Shown here in pieces: positions 1 to 11,843 of a DNA stretch of 64,000 nucleotides. The notes under the pieces are model-generated. The model was not told where the DNA came from. It was given only the letters and a program-made list of their open reading frames with translations, and did no database searches. The translations under genes and the position numbers were made by a program. Source of the stretch: Micractinium sp. NFX-FRZ (Eukaryota; Chlorophyta; Trebouxiophyceae; Chlorellales; Chlorellaceae); contig JAPTJF010000080.1 of NCBI GenBank assembly GCA_029339195.1, forward strand, positions 106,350 through 170,349, in the 5' to 3' direction. Each line of letters begins with the position of its first letter. Position 1 is the first letter of the stretch.

Positions 1-183
1 GGTTCAGACCTTGCCTGCCTGGTTGCTGGCATGCTCCTGCCTGCCTGGTTGCTGGCATGCTCCTGCCTGCCTGCCTACCACAGCTGTCCTCCCTCTGAGC
101 TCGATCCAGCCACTGTCCCAGGCACCACGCTCCTGCCCGCTCATCTCCCTGGGTGCCATTCCGCCGCCCCGGTGCAGCTCAAA
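1..183. repeat. Two-copy 26-bp tandem repeat at left edge
   Basis: A unit of about 26 bp, rich in tgcctgcctggttgctggc, is present twice in tandem at about 11-62. The rest of the segment is C/T-rich with a possible acceptor (ggtgcag) at about 175. It is either the 5' flank or an intron of the methyltransferase gene that follows. I see no separate gene. Confidence 0.6.
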
Positions 184-1483
184 ATGCAGAAGGAGCGGAA
201 GGAGCTGCGGATGCCAGGCCGCGCTGAGGCTGCTGTTGCTGCCGACCTCTTTGCTACCTGGCAGCACGTTGTGCTGGGGAAGGTGAGGCAGGCAGGGCAT
301 ATGCTTGGGTGTGCAGGCTGGCGGGCAGGCTGGTGCGGGCATGTGGTCAGAGCATCCGCGTGGGCTCGCACCAGAGACCGTGGTCCCCACTATGAATCGA
401 AAGGCAGCAGCCCCTGCACTGCACGCGCCCCGGAACCCTTCCTTGTGCATAGGCAGGTTGATGCTGGGATGCTGCTTGCAGTGATGCGCGGTGGTGGTTG
501 TGTTGCACTGTGGGCTGGCATGCCCTGTTGCCGGCTGGCTGCTGCCGGCCCACGTGCGACCTCCCCGCTTGCCCCCACTTCCCACATGCAGCCCCTGGCA
601 GACCTTGGTTTGATTGTGCGGGATGTGCAGTACAGCGCTGATGCCATGCTTGTGGAGCAACTGAAGTGAGTCTCTCCACCCTGCTTGCTGCCTGATCTCG
701 TTGCGGTGTTCACCCGTGCCGCCTGCGCTGCATGTGAAGTACACTGCTCGCTTGCCCATGCTGCCCGCTTGCGTACGGGTCTCGTCCGCGAGGAGTGCTC
801 TTCAGCGCCTGCCCGCCGCCAGCCTGCCAACCTCTGCAATGCCTGCCTCCCGCCAGCACATGCTTGCAATTCTGTTTGCCTTTGCCCACCTCTGGCTGTG
901 CCCTGGCTTGCTGTGATGCAATGTCGCGCTGGCACGCATGCCTTGCGATCCGAGGTGCGTCCCTCTTGTGCGCTGTCACGTGCAGGGCGATCAAGGATGG
1001 CGACATTTCCCGCTTGTCCAGGTGGCTGGTGCACACCCTGCCTGGCACGGGCAGCGAGGGGGGAGACCAGCAGGGCGAGCAGCAGGAACAGCCGGAGGAC
1101 CAGGCGGAGCAGCAGCATGGTGTGGAGGAGGAAGCAGGCACACCAGCGATCAAGCTTGAGGCAGAGGCAGAGGCAGAGGTGGAGGCAGAGCCGCCGCCGC
1201 AACCACAGCCGCAGCAGCAGCAGCAGCAGCAGCCAGGTGGGCAAGGCGAGCAGGCCCAAGCCGCTGGGGCAGACGCGGCGGGGCCACCTGCCGACCTGGA
1301 TCTGCAGGCAGTAACCATGGCGCTGGATTCGCAGGCAGAGATGGAGCAGCAGGAGCAGCCAGCTGGGGGACAGAAGCTGCTGCAGGTGGGGAAGGAAGTG
1401 ACGCAGCAGGCAGACATGGCAGGCGGTCAGCAGGCAGAGGTGGAGCAGCAGCAGGAGCCGCCAGCTGAGATGCAGCAGCAATT

Positions 1484-1515
<32 letters not shown>

Positions 1516-2083
1516 GTGTGGAGCAGGCAGCCGAGGTGCCAGAGCAGCCAGCGGAGCGGGGGCCCGCTCCGGAGCTGCCTGCGCCGGCTGCTGCTGCCCC
1601 TGCAGGCGCGCCTGCTGCGCTGCCGGCGTCGCCGCAACAGGAAGCAGTCGTTGCCCAGCAGGAGGCGGGGCCAGCTGAGGTGCAGCCAGGGCAGCAGCAC
1701 AGCCAGCACAGCCAGCAGGTGCAACCAGCACAACCTGCAGCAGCAGTTGCATCTCCTGCCTCGGCTTCAAAGTGGCGCGGCCCGAGCCTGGTGACTCTTG
1801 AGAAGGCAGCGGCCAAGGCAGCGGCAGCAGCAGACGCGGCGGCAGCAGTAGTGGCGGCGCTGAAAGCTGCGCTGCCGCCACTTGCGCCAGCCCCCAAGGC
1901 GCTCGCCAAGCGGGCAGCCGAGGAGGCAGCACCTGCGGAGGAGGCAGCAGCGGCGGAGGCGGCGGCAGAGGAGGCGGCAGCAGCTGCCGCAGCAGCGGCA
2001 GCAGGTGGGCCCACAGCATTGATCTCGTCGCGGCAGGAGGGCACTGCCAATCTGCAGGGCCAGAAGCCTGCAGAAGCGCAGGG

Positions 2084-2121
<38 letters not shown>

Positions 2122-5100
2122 CGGCGGCACAAGATCGGATGCTGCAGCCGGGAGAGGTGGGGTGGTTCAAGGTGACTGGCTACCCACACTGGCCCTTCAT
2201 GGCCATCACACGCGAAGAGGCGGCGGCCCGGGGCGTGAAGGGTGAGCAAGCGTGCCTGCACGCAGAGCGGCAGGGGCGAGGCGCACGGCGGGCGCGGCGC
2301 TGCATGATGCATGCTTGTTGCGCGCTGCGCTGGCAGCTGCCGCCGCTTGCCGTCTTCACAACGCATCGCGGTGCGCCTGCTGTGCTGCTCAGCCAGGCAG
2401 CACCCGCACATGGCCAGCCCCGCGGAAGCCGCCCCTGTTTCCCCCTTGCTTGTCAATTCCGTTCACCCCACTGACCCTCCTGCCCCCCCTCTGTTGCTCT
2501 TCCCCCCTCCTGGGACCCTCCCTTGCATCTTTGAACCTCCTGCAGGCGGGTTGCTGTCCAGGCCCGGCTACCTCCCTGTGCAGTACTTTGGGAACGGGGA
2601 GGTGCAGGCCATCAATCCGGGGGCGGTGGAGCGCGGCAGCGGCGGCGGCGGCGCGCACCGGCGCGGCGGCGGCGCGGCCGCCGCGGGCAAGGCCTGCTTT
2701 GCTTCGTTTGTGGAGGGGCTGGAGCGGGGGTACCATGCGGTGGGCAAGTGCAAGAAGTTCATGGAGTTCAGGAGCGCTCTGTTTGAGGTCATGGAATACT
2801 TCAAGGTGAGGTGATGGCATGTGGGGAAGTGGGGTGGATGCATGCATTGGTTTGGTTGTGTGTGGCCTGAGCAGAACACTCACATTGAAGTCGTAGGTTA
2901 AAGCTCAATGTCTGGTGGGCTGCTTAGGTGGCTGTGATGGGGTGGTGCCCCGTGGTTGGTGCATGCAGCCAAGCCGGCTCCCTGTGGAGCAGGCAGGTTC
3001 AGCTACAGCCTGCCCGCAATAGCTGCCCGCTAAGCCGCCCCGCCGCAATGTCTCCTGGTGCCCCGCCCTGCAGAACGGGCAGCTGCCCCCGTGCATGCTG
3101 CCGTTCCACAACGACGGGCACGGCGCAGACCTGGGTGAGGCGGGGCGCTGTCCATGCTGTGCTGCGCTGCGCTGTGCTGTGCTGCGATGTGGTGTGCTGT
3201 GCATGTTAGGTAGAGCAGGGCAAGGAGCAGGCGACTCGGGAATTGATTGGGGCACGCTTGCCTGCACGTTGGTCTTGGGCTGGGGTGTGCACCTGGCCTG
3301 TAGCGGCTTGTCCACTTCCACCTCTTCGCACCGCATCACGTCAGCCTGGCGGCCCGTCTGCCTGCCTGCACGTGTCTGTGGAGGTTCATTCGCCCGTTGC
3401 ATGCCTGCCTGCTTGCCTGCACCTGCCTCTCCTCCTCCCGTTGCTTAGTGCAAGCACCCTTGGGCAGACGCGCGCCCGTCTCGCTTGTGGCCTTTTGTGT
3501 CCGCACTGCAGAGGAGGATGAGGAGGACGAGGCGCCTGCGCCCAAGCCCGCTGCCAAGCGGCGGAAGAGCAAGGCGGCGGCCAAGGAAGGGGCCGAGGCG
3601 GCGGCCGCAGTGGCAGGGGGTGCGGGCCGACTCCCGATGCACGTGAACCAGCACTTGAGGGGTGAGGCAGGAAGGAAGTTTGGCTGTTACCTTGTTGATA
3701 ATCCATCCTCCGTGCAGGCAAATTTTGCTTTCGGTTTGCCAGCCAACCCGCCAGCGCCCTGCCCTGCCCTGATTCTTGCCCCTCCGCTGGTGGTGGCGCG
3801 ACAGGCTGCGCGCCACGCCCCACTTGCAGTGCCGCCCCTGGCCAGTGGCTGCCCCTCCCTTGCTTCCTACACGCGGTCGGCCCAACTAACCATAGGCACC
3901 CCGCCCTCCCTCCCTCCCTCTCCCGCTGTTGTGCTGACAACGTCGCGCCTCCCCCTCCGCCCCCTGCCCCGCAGTGCTGTCCCTGGGTGAGGTGGAGTGG
4001 CTGCACCCCGCCTTCCACAACGAGAAGTACATCTTCCCCGTGGGCTACCGCGCCTCGCGAGTCACCAGTGAGTGGGGTGGGGGGGCAGCGGCTGTTGGTG
4101 TCCTTCACATGAATAGCCTGGCAGCATGGCTGAAGGGGGCTGTTAGCGAGCGGGGGAGTGGCAGTGCATCATCTGCTTGTGGGGGTAAGGCGCCTCTTTC
4201 AGGCAATCGCTGGCGGGTGGAGCAGAGAGTGGCAGACCGTTTTGGTGTCAGGTAGCCCGTAGCATTCTGGGCCCCTGCAGGACCTGCCATCTCATGGCCG
4301 CATGCCTGACTGCTGCGGCTGCTGTGCCTGCTTTGCCTGCTGTGCCTGCTGCAGAGACGCCGGCCTCCGGGCAGCAGGATGCGCCTCACCTCATGGAGAT
4401 CCTGCGGGCCCCAGATGGCTCCGGGCCCCTGTTTAGGTGCGCCAGGAAGTGGGTGGGCAGGGGGCCAGCCAGCAGGAGTAGGACTGCTGCGCTGTGTGGG
4501 ATTGGGCGTGTCGGCGCCTGCAGGCACAAGCAGCAGGCAGGCGGGCAGGGCAGGGTAGAGCAGGCAGGCAAGGCAGGACGGGCCACGGTGTATAGCGTGT
4601 TGGGAGTGCACTCCCGCCGCTGCTGCGAGCCATCTGCTGCCAGCGCACATGTGGCGTTGTGCAGTGCCCCCCGTTCTCCCCACCTTGCCCCTTCTCCTCA
4701 CGGCAGGGTGACCCCCAAGGGCGGGCAGCCCGTGGAGGCACCCACTGCCACCAAGGCTTGGCAGGCGCTATATGCCACGGACAAGGCCGGCCAGGCGCGC
4801 AGCCTGGGCATCTCAGGTGCGGCAGGCGGGCGGGGGAGGGCTGGTGGGTGGGTGGGTGTCTGCTGGGCAGAGCGCACCTGTCGTCTCAACCCCCACCCCG
4901 TCCATGGCCCTCTGCCCCTCAACCCGGCACCAGCCACGCATGGCCCTGCAGACACCACAGTGGTTGCGACTTCACTTTTGACAGCCTGCTTGTACATGCT
5001 CTGCATTTGCACGCTGCCGCTTTGCGTTCCGTGCTCTTGGACTTTCGCTTGTTTGCAGGCGAGCACACGTACGGTTTTGCCTCGCCCGGACTTGTGCGGA

Positions 5101-7756
5101 AGGGCCGCTTCTTCACTGGAAGTACATGTGTGTTTGTGTGTGTGTGCCACTCCTTGCATGCAGGCGAGCACATGTTTGGGTTCACTTCACCCAGGGTGCA
5201 GCATGCCATCCGGGGGCTGCCCGGCACCCACCGCTGCGACCGGTACTGCGGCTGGCCGGAGGGGCAGCAGCCTGAGGTGCCCCCACTGGTGAGCCTCTGA
5301 TGCCTGCACACACCCGGGCTGCTTTTGGTGGCAGTTGCTGTCTTGCAAGCAAGGTGCCGCGCCGTGCCGCTGCTGCCAGAGGAGCCGCCACTGGCCGGGG
5401 CGGCATCCCCAGCTGAACGCCGATTCCAGCCTGCCGTCCGTCCAACTAAGCATGAGCGGCTGCTCTCCGTTTCATGACCATTTCAACACCCGTCTCCGCA
5501 CCTGAGTAGGCGTTACCCCAGGCCTGCACGCTCTTGGTGGGAGTGTCCCTTGCAATGCAATCTTCCAGCAACTGATTTTGTTATTGCGCGTTGCCCCACG
5601 TGTCACGCAGTCGCATGCCGAGCTGCGGGAGCGGCTTGCGTGCGAGGCCCGCATGCAGCAGCTGCCGCAGGGCGTGCCGGGCGTGCCGGCATTGGCTGGG
5701 TAAGCGGGTGTGGCTCTAGGGCACCTGGGATATAGGTATGATATTGGCCCCAGGGGAGTTGGACTCACATGAGCTTCAATGTTGGGCGCCAGGAGGGTAT
5801 GAGGAACGGAGAGTGTGGGCCAGCAACTGCTAAAGTCGCCACCCAGTCTTGCCAACGCCTGCCTCCTGCACGCACGCACACACACACCGCTGCGGTTGGT
5901 GCCTCTGCACTCAAACCAATTATTCAGTGCAGCTGTTGGGCAACCTTGTGGCATCCATGTGCCTCCCCCCCGTGCAGCGCCCCGGGCGTGTGCTGCGTGT
6001 GCAATGACGAGGAGGATGATGAGGAGGACTTGCTTGTGCAGGCGAGTGAATGCCCCCTGGTGGTCCCACCTGCCGCTTTCCCGAGTGCTCCCATACTCCG
6101 CCCACCCGCCTTCCTGCCTGCGCATCTGCCTGACTCAAACCTTGTAACCTGTCATCATTGCGACACGTGTGGACATGCACCCACCCTGACCTGTCCCACC
6201 TCATGCAGCTAATCCCTGCACCTTAGTGGCATGTGTGCGTGGTTGTGCCCTGCTTTGGCCAGGTCCGTCCTTCTTCTCCCACTCTCACATTGTGTTTGCC
6301 CCTTCGTCAACAGTGCAAGCAGGTGGCATGATGTGTGCACAGGTCCTCTCGCAGCAAGGCATACATCCGTTGCTTGTGTGTTTCCTTAACTGTTTCCACC
6401 ATTCCCCCACCCTGCAGTGCAACAAGTGCCACGTGTTTGTGCACATGTGCTGCTACGGCATCGCCACGGCCCCGCACGGCAACCTCTGGCTCTGCGATGT
6501 GTGCTCGCTGGGGATCAAGCGACCACCGCCCTGCGTGCTCTGCCCAGGCGAGCCCATACATGGCTGGTCAGCCTGCACAGCCGCTGTAGTGTCGGGCGCG
6601 CCCCTTCCTGCCCTGGCTCTGGCTTTGAAACCGGGAATTGGGACTCATGACCCTCCTCTTGCCCTGCTGTGGCCCCCCTCGTCGTCCTGGCCCGCCCCAG
6701 CTGTGCCCCGTGCCCTAAACCTCTCTCCTCTGCCCTCCCCCCACCACCTGCAGTGCTGGGCGGCGCGCTCAAGCGCACCTCGTGCGGCCGCTGGGCGCAC
6801 ATCGCCTGCGTGAATTGGCTGCCTGAGCCTCAGCTGGATCGCGAGGCGCGGCACATGCACCTGCAAGGCCTGGTCCGGGATGTGCACAAGGTGGGGCGGG
6901 GGTGGGGTCTGGTGGGCAGCGGAGGGGAACCCCCGCCAGGCGGCCCACACCTCTGCTGGTAGTGTTCCTCAACCCACGGCAAAGGCCACATCCTGTATCT
7001 CCTTGAGCGGCAGCAGTGGGTGTTCTGTGTCATCCAGCCGCTGCGCTAGCAGCTCTTCACCCATTCCCTATGTAGGCGCCTCTTCCCGGCATTCATGCCC
7101 ACCCATCCCCATGCTTCCTCCCCACCCATCCCCCATTCTCGTCCATGCACCCCGCCCTTGGCTGCACCATGTGCACCGCCCCGCATTCAGCTCACTGCGC
7201 AACAGCATGCCAACAGCTGCACGCTGCTCGAGCCAGACCTCTTGAACTGGCCCCACTTCCTACTTTCTACCGCCCAGGCAGCTGCTCACTAGCTTCCAGT
7301 CCACCTTTGTCACCCCTCAAATTCCCGCGCACACTCACTGGCCCGCCCCCCCCCTTCCTGTGGCCACTGCAGGTGCACCGCACCCGCTTCCAGCTCACCT
7401 GCCAAGTGTGCCAGCAGCGGTACGGGGCGTGCATTCAGTGCTGCGAGCCCAAGTGCTACGCCGGGTTCCACCCGCTGTGCGCGCGCCAGGCGGGGTACAA
7501 AATGGAGGTGCGCCCATGCAAGCATGGGGGCGTGCAGGTCCACGAGGGCGTGTGCGAGGCAGCTTGGTGTCCATGCCCCTCCTGCCAGTCTGTCAGCCCA
7601 AACTACCTCTCTGCCTGTTGCAGTAAAACGCCTCCGTTGCCGTCACTCTTGCCTCCCTGCTTCCCACAGATGCTGACAATGTCAGATGGCGAGGAGGAGG
7701 ATTGCGAGGACGAACCACTCAGCCAGCAGCATCAGGGTGGGCAGCACCAGGCGCCT

Positions 7757-7805
<49 letters not shown>

Positions 7806-10800
7806 GGCAGAGCCTTGCAGGCAGTGGCGGCGCGCCTGCGTCGGTCGCCAGTGGCGGTCAGGAGCAGACAGTGGGGGGAGAGGCGGGCGCAGGGCGGGAG
7901 GGATCGTGCGATGAGAACGATGCCGCGGCGCCCAACGGCAGCGGGCATGGCGTCGGTGAGTGCTGAGCTGGCCGTGTGCAGGCCGGGGACTGTCCCAGGT
8001 TGCTGGGCCAGCCTTGGCAGACCGGCATGCTGCTGCCGTCCTCATGCGATGCTGTTGCTGCTCTGCGCAGCAGCGTGGTGTGTGGGTAGCCAGCCGCCGC
8101 CTTTCAAAAACATGCGTGCGGTTTGCCTGCTTTGCTCCGCCTGCTCGCAGGCACCACCCAGCGCGGCGGCGGCAGCAGGCGCAAGCCTTCCAAGCGGCAG
8201 GAGGGCACACGGCGCGGCAATATCTCCCTGCTCGCCTTCTGTCCCAAGCACGGCGTGGTGGCGCCGCCAGCGGCAGCAGCGGCGCCGCCCAGCCGGCAGC
8301 GGTCAGCCGCGGCGGCGGCGGCGACGGCGGCGGCGGGGGCTTTGCCGCACTCCCTTGCTGCTGGCAGCACCCTTACCGGAGACGGCGGATCGAAGCAGCA
8401 GCAGCAGCTGTCCCGGCAGCCACCGGTGGCTGTGTCGGTGGGCAGCCAGCTGGCAGTCGGCGGTGGCGCCGCCGTGGCCGCCGCAGTAGCAGCTGCGCCG
8501 TTCGCGCCGCCTGCGCACGCTTGGGGCAGCGCACGTGCCATCCCATTCAACCATGCCGCGCGCCGGGGGCAGCGCGCTCCTGAGGCGGTGGCCGCGGCGG
8601 AAGCAAAGCGTGGCTTTGTGCGCAGCGTGCCATACCTTGTGGGGGCGCCGCTGCAGCAGGCGTCGCGGAGCGTGCCGCCCTCCTCCTGCAGGCGCCTGCC
8701 CCCACAGCACGCGCCTGCAGGGCAGTACGTGGGCGAGGAGCCAGAGCCAGCAGCGGCAGCTGCTGACGAGGCAGCGGCGGCATGGCAGCAGCAGCAGCAC
8801 ATGGGAGCAGCAGCAGCAGCGGACTCAGCGGCGGAGAAGGCGCCAGGACAGCCGCAGCACGCCGACGCGGCGACGGCGCAGCAGGGGCCCTCGGCGCCTG
8901 TCGCCCAGCTGCAGCCACGGGGGGGCGGCGCCGAGCAGCCGCCGTGGTCGCCGCCTGGCCTTGGGGGTGCAGCAGCAGCGGCAGGGTCGCCGCCGTTCAG
9001 CCCGCCGCCCGGGCAGGCGCGCCTCTTGGTCTCCCCCTCCCGGAACCTCATGTCGGATGCGGACCGCTTTAGGGAGATGCAGGCCACTCAGGAGCAGCGG
9101 GTCACCATCGGCAAGAGCGGCATCCACGGTTGGGGGGCGTTTGCCAAGCGCGCCTTCAAGCAGCGTGAGTGGACATGGCGGGTGCAGCGGCTGGCACGGC
9201 GGCAGGAGGGGATGGGGTGGTTGGGACGTGGGAAGGTGCGGTGATGGCGTGTGTGCATGTGCCGGGCCCTGGCTTGGTGCGGCAACAGACACATCTGTGA
9301 CACGACATCATGCACTTGTCTGTTGCTCATATCCTCTTGCAGGTTGCATAGGTGACGGTGCAAGGGTATGGGCAGGTGCCCGGACAGACCAATTCAACTG
9401 ATGGGTGTGCATCACAGTAGTTTAACAACATGTGCATGTCTTGTTCTCCGTGCTGCTCTGCAGATGACATGGTGATTGAGTATGTTGGCGAGCTGGTCAG
9501 GCACAGCGTGACCGACGTCAGGTGACTCCCAGCGTACCTAGGAAGCTGTGGGGTGCAGCTGTTGTTGATATGTTCCCCCCAGTTGCCTGCACGCAGCTTC
9601 GGCAAATAGTGTGTGCCTGCACGCTGCTGTGGCCGATGTGCTGGGCCTGCACGCTGTGGTCGCACATGTCCCGCCCAGTGTGCCTGCACGCAGCAGTGGC
9701 AGGTGCCCTGTGTGCGTGCACGCAGCTGTGGTCGCTGTGCCCCCCCAGTAGTGCCTGCACGCAGGCACGGCAGCTCTGCTGCCACCGCCCCTGAAGGCAC
9801 TCCCTCCTGCGCTCCCCGGTCAGAATGTGTCACCGCCTTTCCATCTCTGGCCCGGGCTGCAGGGAGTGGCGGCTGTACGACACCCTTGTGGGGGCAGGCA
9901 CCTACGTGTTCAGCGTGAACGGTGCGTGGGCAAAGGGATGGTACTGTGTTGACGGTAGGGAGTGATGGCTTTTCCTGGCTTGCCATCTCCTTGTCTGGCC
10001 AGCCCTGGCACTGGGCTCTGGTGCCAGTCGCCTCCCCCTTGTGATCATCCTGCTCTCGCCTCCGCCCTGCCTCTCCTGCCGCCATCTGCCTCCCCTCCCC
10101 CACCCGCCCTGCCCATCTTTGCCCTGCCCCTCCCTCCCCCCCTTCCACTGCACGTCGCCCCACCCCACCCAAGCATGCCTGCCCTTCTGCTCCCAGCAGA
10201 CAGAACTGCATGTGTGGGCGCCACCCTCAGCCGCCTGTAGTCCACCCGCCAAATGACGCCGTGCCCTCCCCCCATGCAGACAAGGTGTGTGTGGATGCCA
10301 CGCGGGCTGGCAACCTGGCCCACATGCTCAACCACTCGTGCAACCCCAACTGCCACTCACGCACCCTCCGGTGAGCACGCGAGGCAGGCAGCGCACAGCG
10401 GGCACAGCAGGCGTGCGCCCGGCTGCTTGTAGCGCCACCATCCCCTGGTTTGACTTGGCCCCGGCTGCTTCTCCCACTGGAGCAACCCCCAGGGGCGCGC
10501 CCCCATGAACGCCCCACCGCCTGCTGCGCCTGCCACAGCGTCCATGTGCTCCCCAGCCACACCCAACTGCCCTGCTGCCTGGTGGGCCTCCACTCCTTCT
10601 GTTCCTGCCCTGCCTTGCAGCATTGCTGAGGTGCCGGGGGCGGAGCCCCAGGATCACGTCATCATCTTTGCGTCGAAAGACATCCAGGTGAGGGGTGGGA
10701 TCAGGGGGAGTCCCTGCGTACATGCAGAACAGGGTGAAGGTGCCGTACGGGCGGGCCTGCCAGGCAAGCCAGCTTGCATGGGGAGGGTCGTGCATTGTGC

Positions 10801-11279
10801 ATCCATCTGCCATGCTGTGGTGCGCTGTGCTGGCTCGCTGCCTGCTGTGCTGTGCTGTGGCCCCAGGTTTGCAGGGTGCAGCACTGTGAGGTGGCACGAT
10901 CACCGCTTGGGCAGGATGCTGCGCTGTGCTGTGCTGCTCTGCGCTGTGCTGACCTGCTGCCTGCTGCGCTGCACCGTGCCGGTGGCGCCCCTTACCACAC
11001 CCGCAGGAGCATGACGAGTTGACTTACGACTACCGGTTTGGAGGGGAGGAGGTGCTGCCCTGCAACTGCGGCGCCCATAACTGCCGGGGGCGGGTGAACA
11101 AGCAGCACCCAGACCGAGACCGCCTGCTGGTCCCGCGCTCGCAGCTGCGGCCGTACAAGCCGCCCAGGAAGCGCGCCGCTGCAGGGGCCGGGCGTGCAGC
11201 CGCGGCGGCCCCGGCCGGTGCTGCCGTGGCTGCGGCTGATGGGGGAGCGGCGGCAGCTGCCGCTGTGGTGCAAGTATGA
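184..11279 (+). CDS. Trithorax/ATX-like histone-lysine N-methyltransferase (H3K4 type)
   Basis: Chromatin-modifying enzyme expected to methylate histone H3 lysine 4 in the nucleus. Modelled exons: 184-282, 592-665, 986-2241, 2546-2805, 3074-3134, 3512-3661, 3975-4067, 4355-4436, 4707-4816, 5164-5288, 5611-5699, 5978-6041, 6418-6547, 6754-6890, 7373-7507, 7670-7955, 8151-9164, 9464-9521, 9863-9921, 10280-10370, 10621-10687, 11007-11279 (1570 codons plus stop). Domain order: polyQ/polyA-rich region; PWWP (GYPHWPFMAI, then PGYLPVQYFG); FYRN (EKYIFPVGYRASRV); FYRC (PLFRVTPKGG, MFGFTSPRV); PHD (CCVCND, QCNKCHVFVH); extended PHD (LCPVLGGALKRTSCGRWAH); SET (SGIHGWGAF, EYVGELVR, MLNHSCNPNC, LTYDYRF); post-SET CNCGAHNCRG. 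This is the plant ATX1/ATX2 order. All SET catalytic motifs are intact. Introns after 6041 and 6547 need GC donors. The first Met at 184 is provisional; the gene may begin upstream of the window. Confidence 0.92.
1205..1234 (+). repeat. CAG tract encoding polyQ in ATX-like gene
   Basis: A short CAG run within the long exon 986-2241 encodes glutamines. It lies between the N-terminal helix and the PWWP domain, together with Glu/Ala repeats. Confidence 0.8.
1471..1514 (+). repeat. CAG tract encoding polyQ in ATX-like gene
   Basis: A CAG run with one CAA interruption gives a run of glutamines in the same exon. It is likely length-polymorphic. Confidence 0.85.
2085..2121 (+). repeat. CAG tract encoding polyQ just before PWWP
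   Basis: About eleven CAG codons, followed by alanines, sit about 10 codons before the start of the PWWP domain. Confidence 0.85.
7756..7808 (+). repeat. Longest CAG tract, inside the extended PHD insert
   Basis: An almost uninterrupted CAG run with one CAA encodes roughly 17 glutamines. It lies in exon 7670-7955, between the third and last zinc-ligand blocks of the extended PHD region. It is an unusual site for a low-complexity insert because it splits the domain in sequence. Confidence 0.85.
9585..9790 (+). repeat. Intronic minisatellite, unit about 30 bp
   Basis: The core tgcctgcacgcagctgtgg recurs about seven times with substitutions, at a spacing of about 30 bp, in the intron between SET exons 9464-9521 and 9863-9921. 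Confidence 0.75.
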
Positions 11280-11365
11280 GGTGGTTGGCTTGGCCCCGTC
11301 TCTTGACCGCCCCAATTTCCGGTATCGTGTCTGTCTGTGAGTGCCCACAAGCACTGTCAGGCGAC

Positions 11366-11370
11366 TGTAA
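11366..11370 (+). terminator. TGTAA polyadenylation signal, ATX-like gene
   Basis: The green-algal polyadenylation motif TGTAA occurs 87 bp after the stop codon. A second TGTAA lies about 30 bp further on. Confidence 0.5.
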
Positions 11371-11843
11371 GGATTGGGCAGACGAATGTATGTCTGTGTG
11401 TAATACTGTTGTGGATGCAAGGTTGCACAGCCTGCCTTCAAGGGTGGCTTTTGCAGAGGGCCAAGTGCCTCTGCTGAGCGGATGTGCCGACGGCAGCCAT
11501 TGAGGCAGGGCACCCGTGGCACAGAAGGCTTATGGCCGCTCCTGAGGAGTCTCCACCTGTTGTCAATCTGTCGCAAGGTCTGCGGGTGGCAGCAGCCAAG
11601 CAGCTTTCCCAGACCCCGCTGACCGCCGGCGGCGGCGCCTGCTGTGCACAGCATGTCGACATCGTCCCGCCACCTCAGCGGCTAACATGCATGCTACCGG
11701 CCCATCGCCCCCTTTGAGCCACGCAGGCGCCGCGGAACTGCAGCTAGTTTCAATTTACCTCCCAGATCCCCAGTTTGTGGCTCGCTCCGTGCCGCCAACC
11801 TTTGCAAACCGGCCCTGCGCGCGCTTGCAGCTCCATCGCAGCC

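Noticed and set aside
390..1733. Long minus-strand open frame of 447 codons opposite the ATX-like gene
   Set aside because: It is the reverse complement of CAG and GC-rich repeats (Leu/Cys-rich), has no domain, and lies under a well-supported coding exon.
1150..2170. Two overlapping minus-strand frames rich in Ala, Pro and Cys
   Set aside because: They are shadows of the polyQ/polyA exon on the plus strand.
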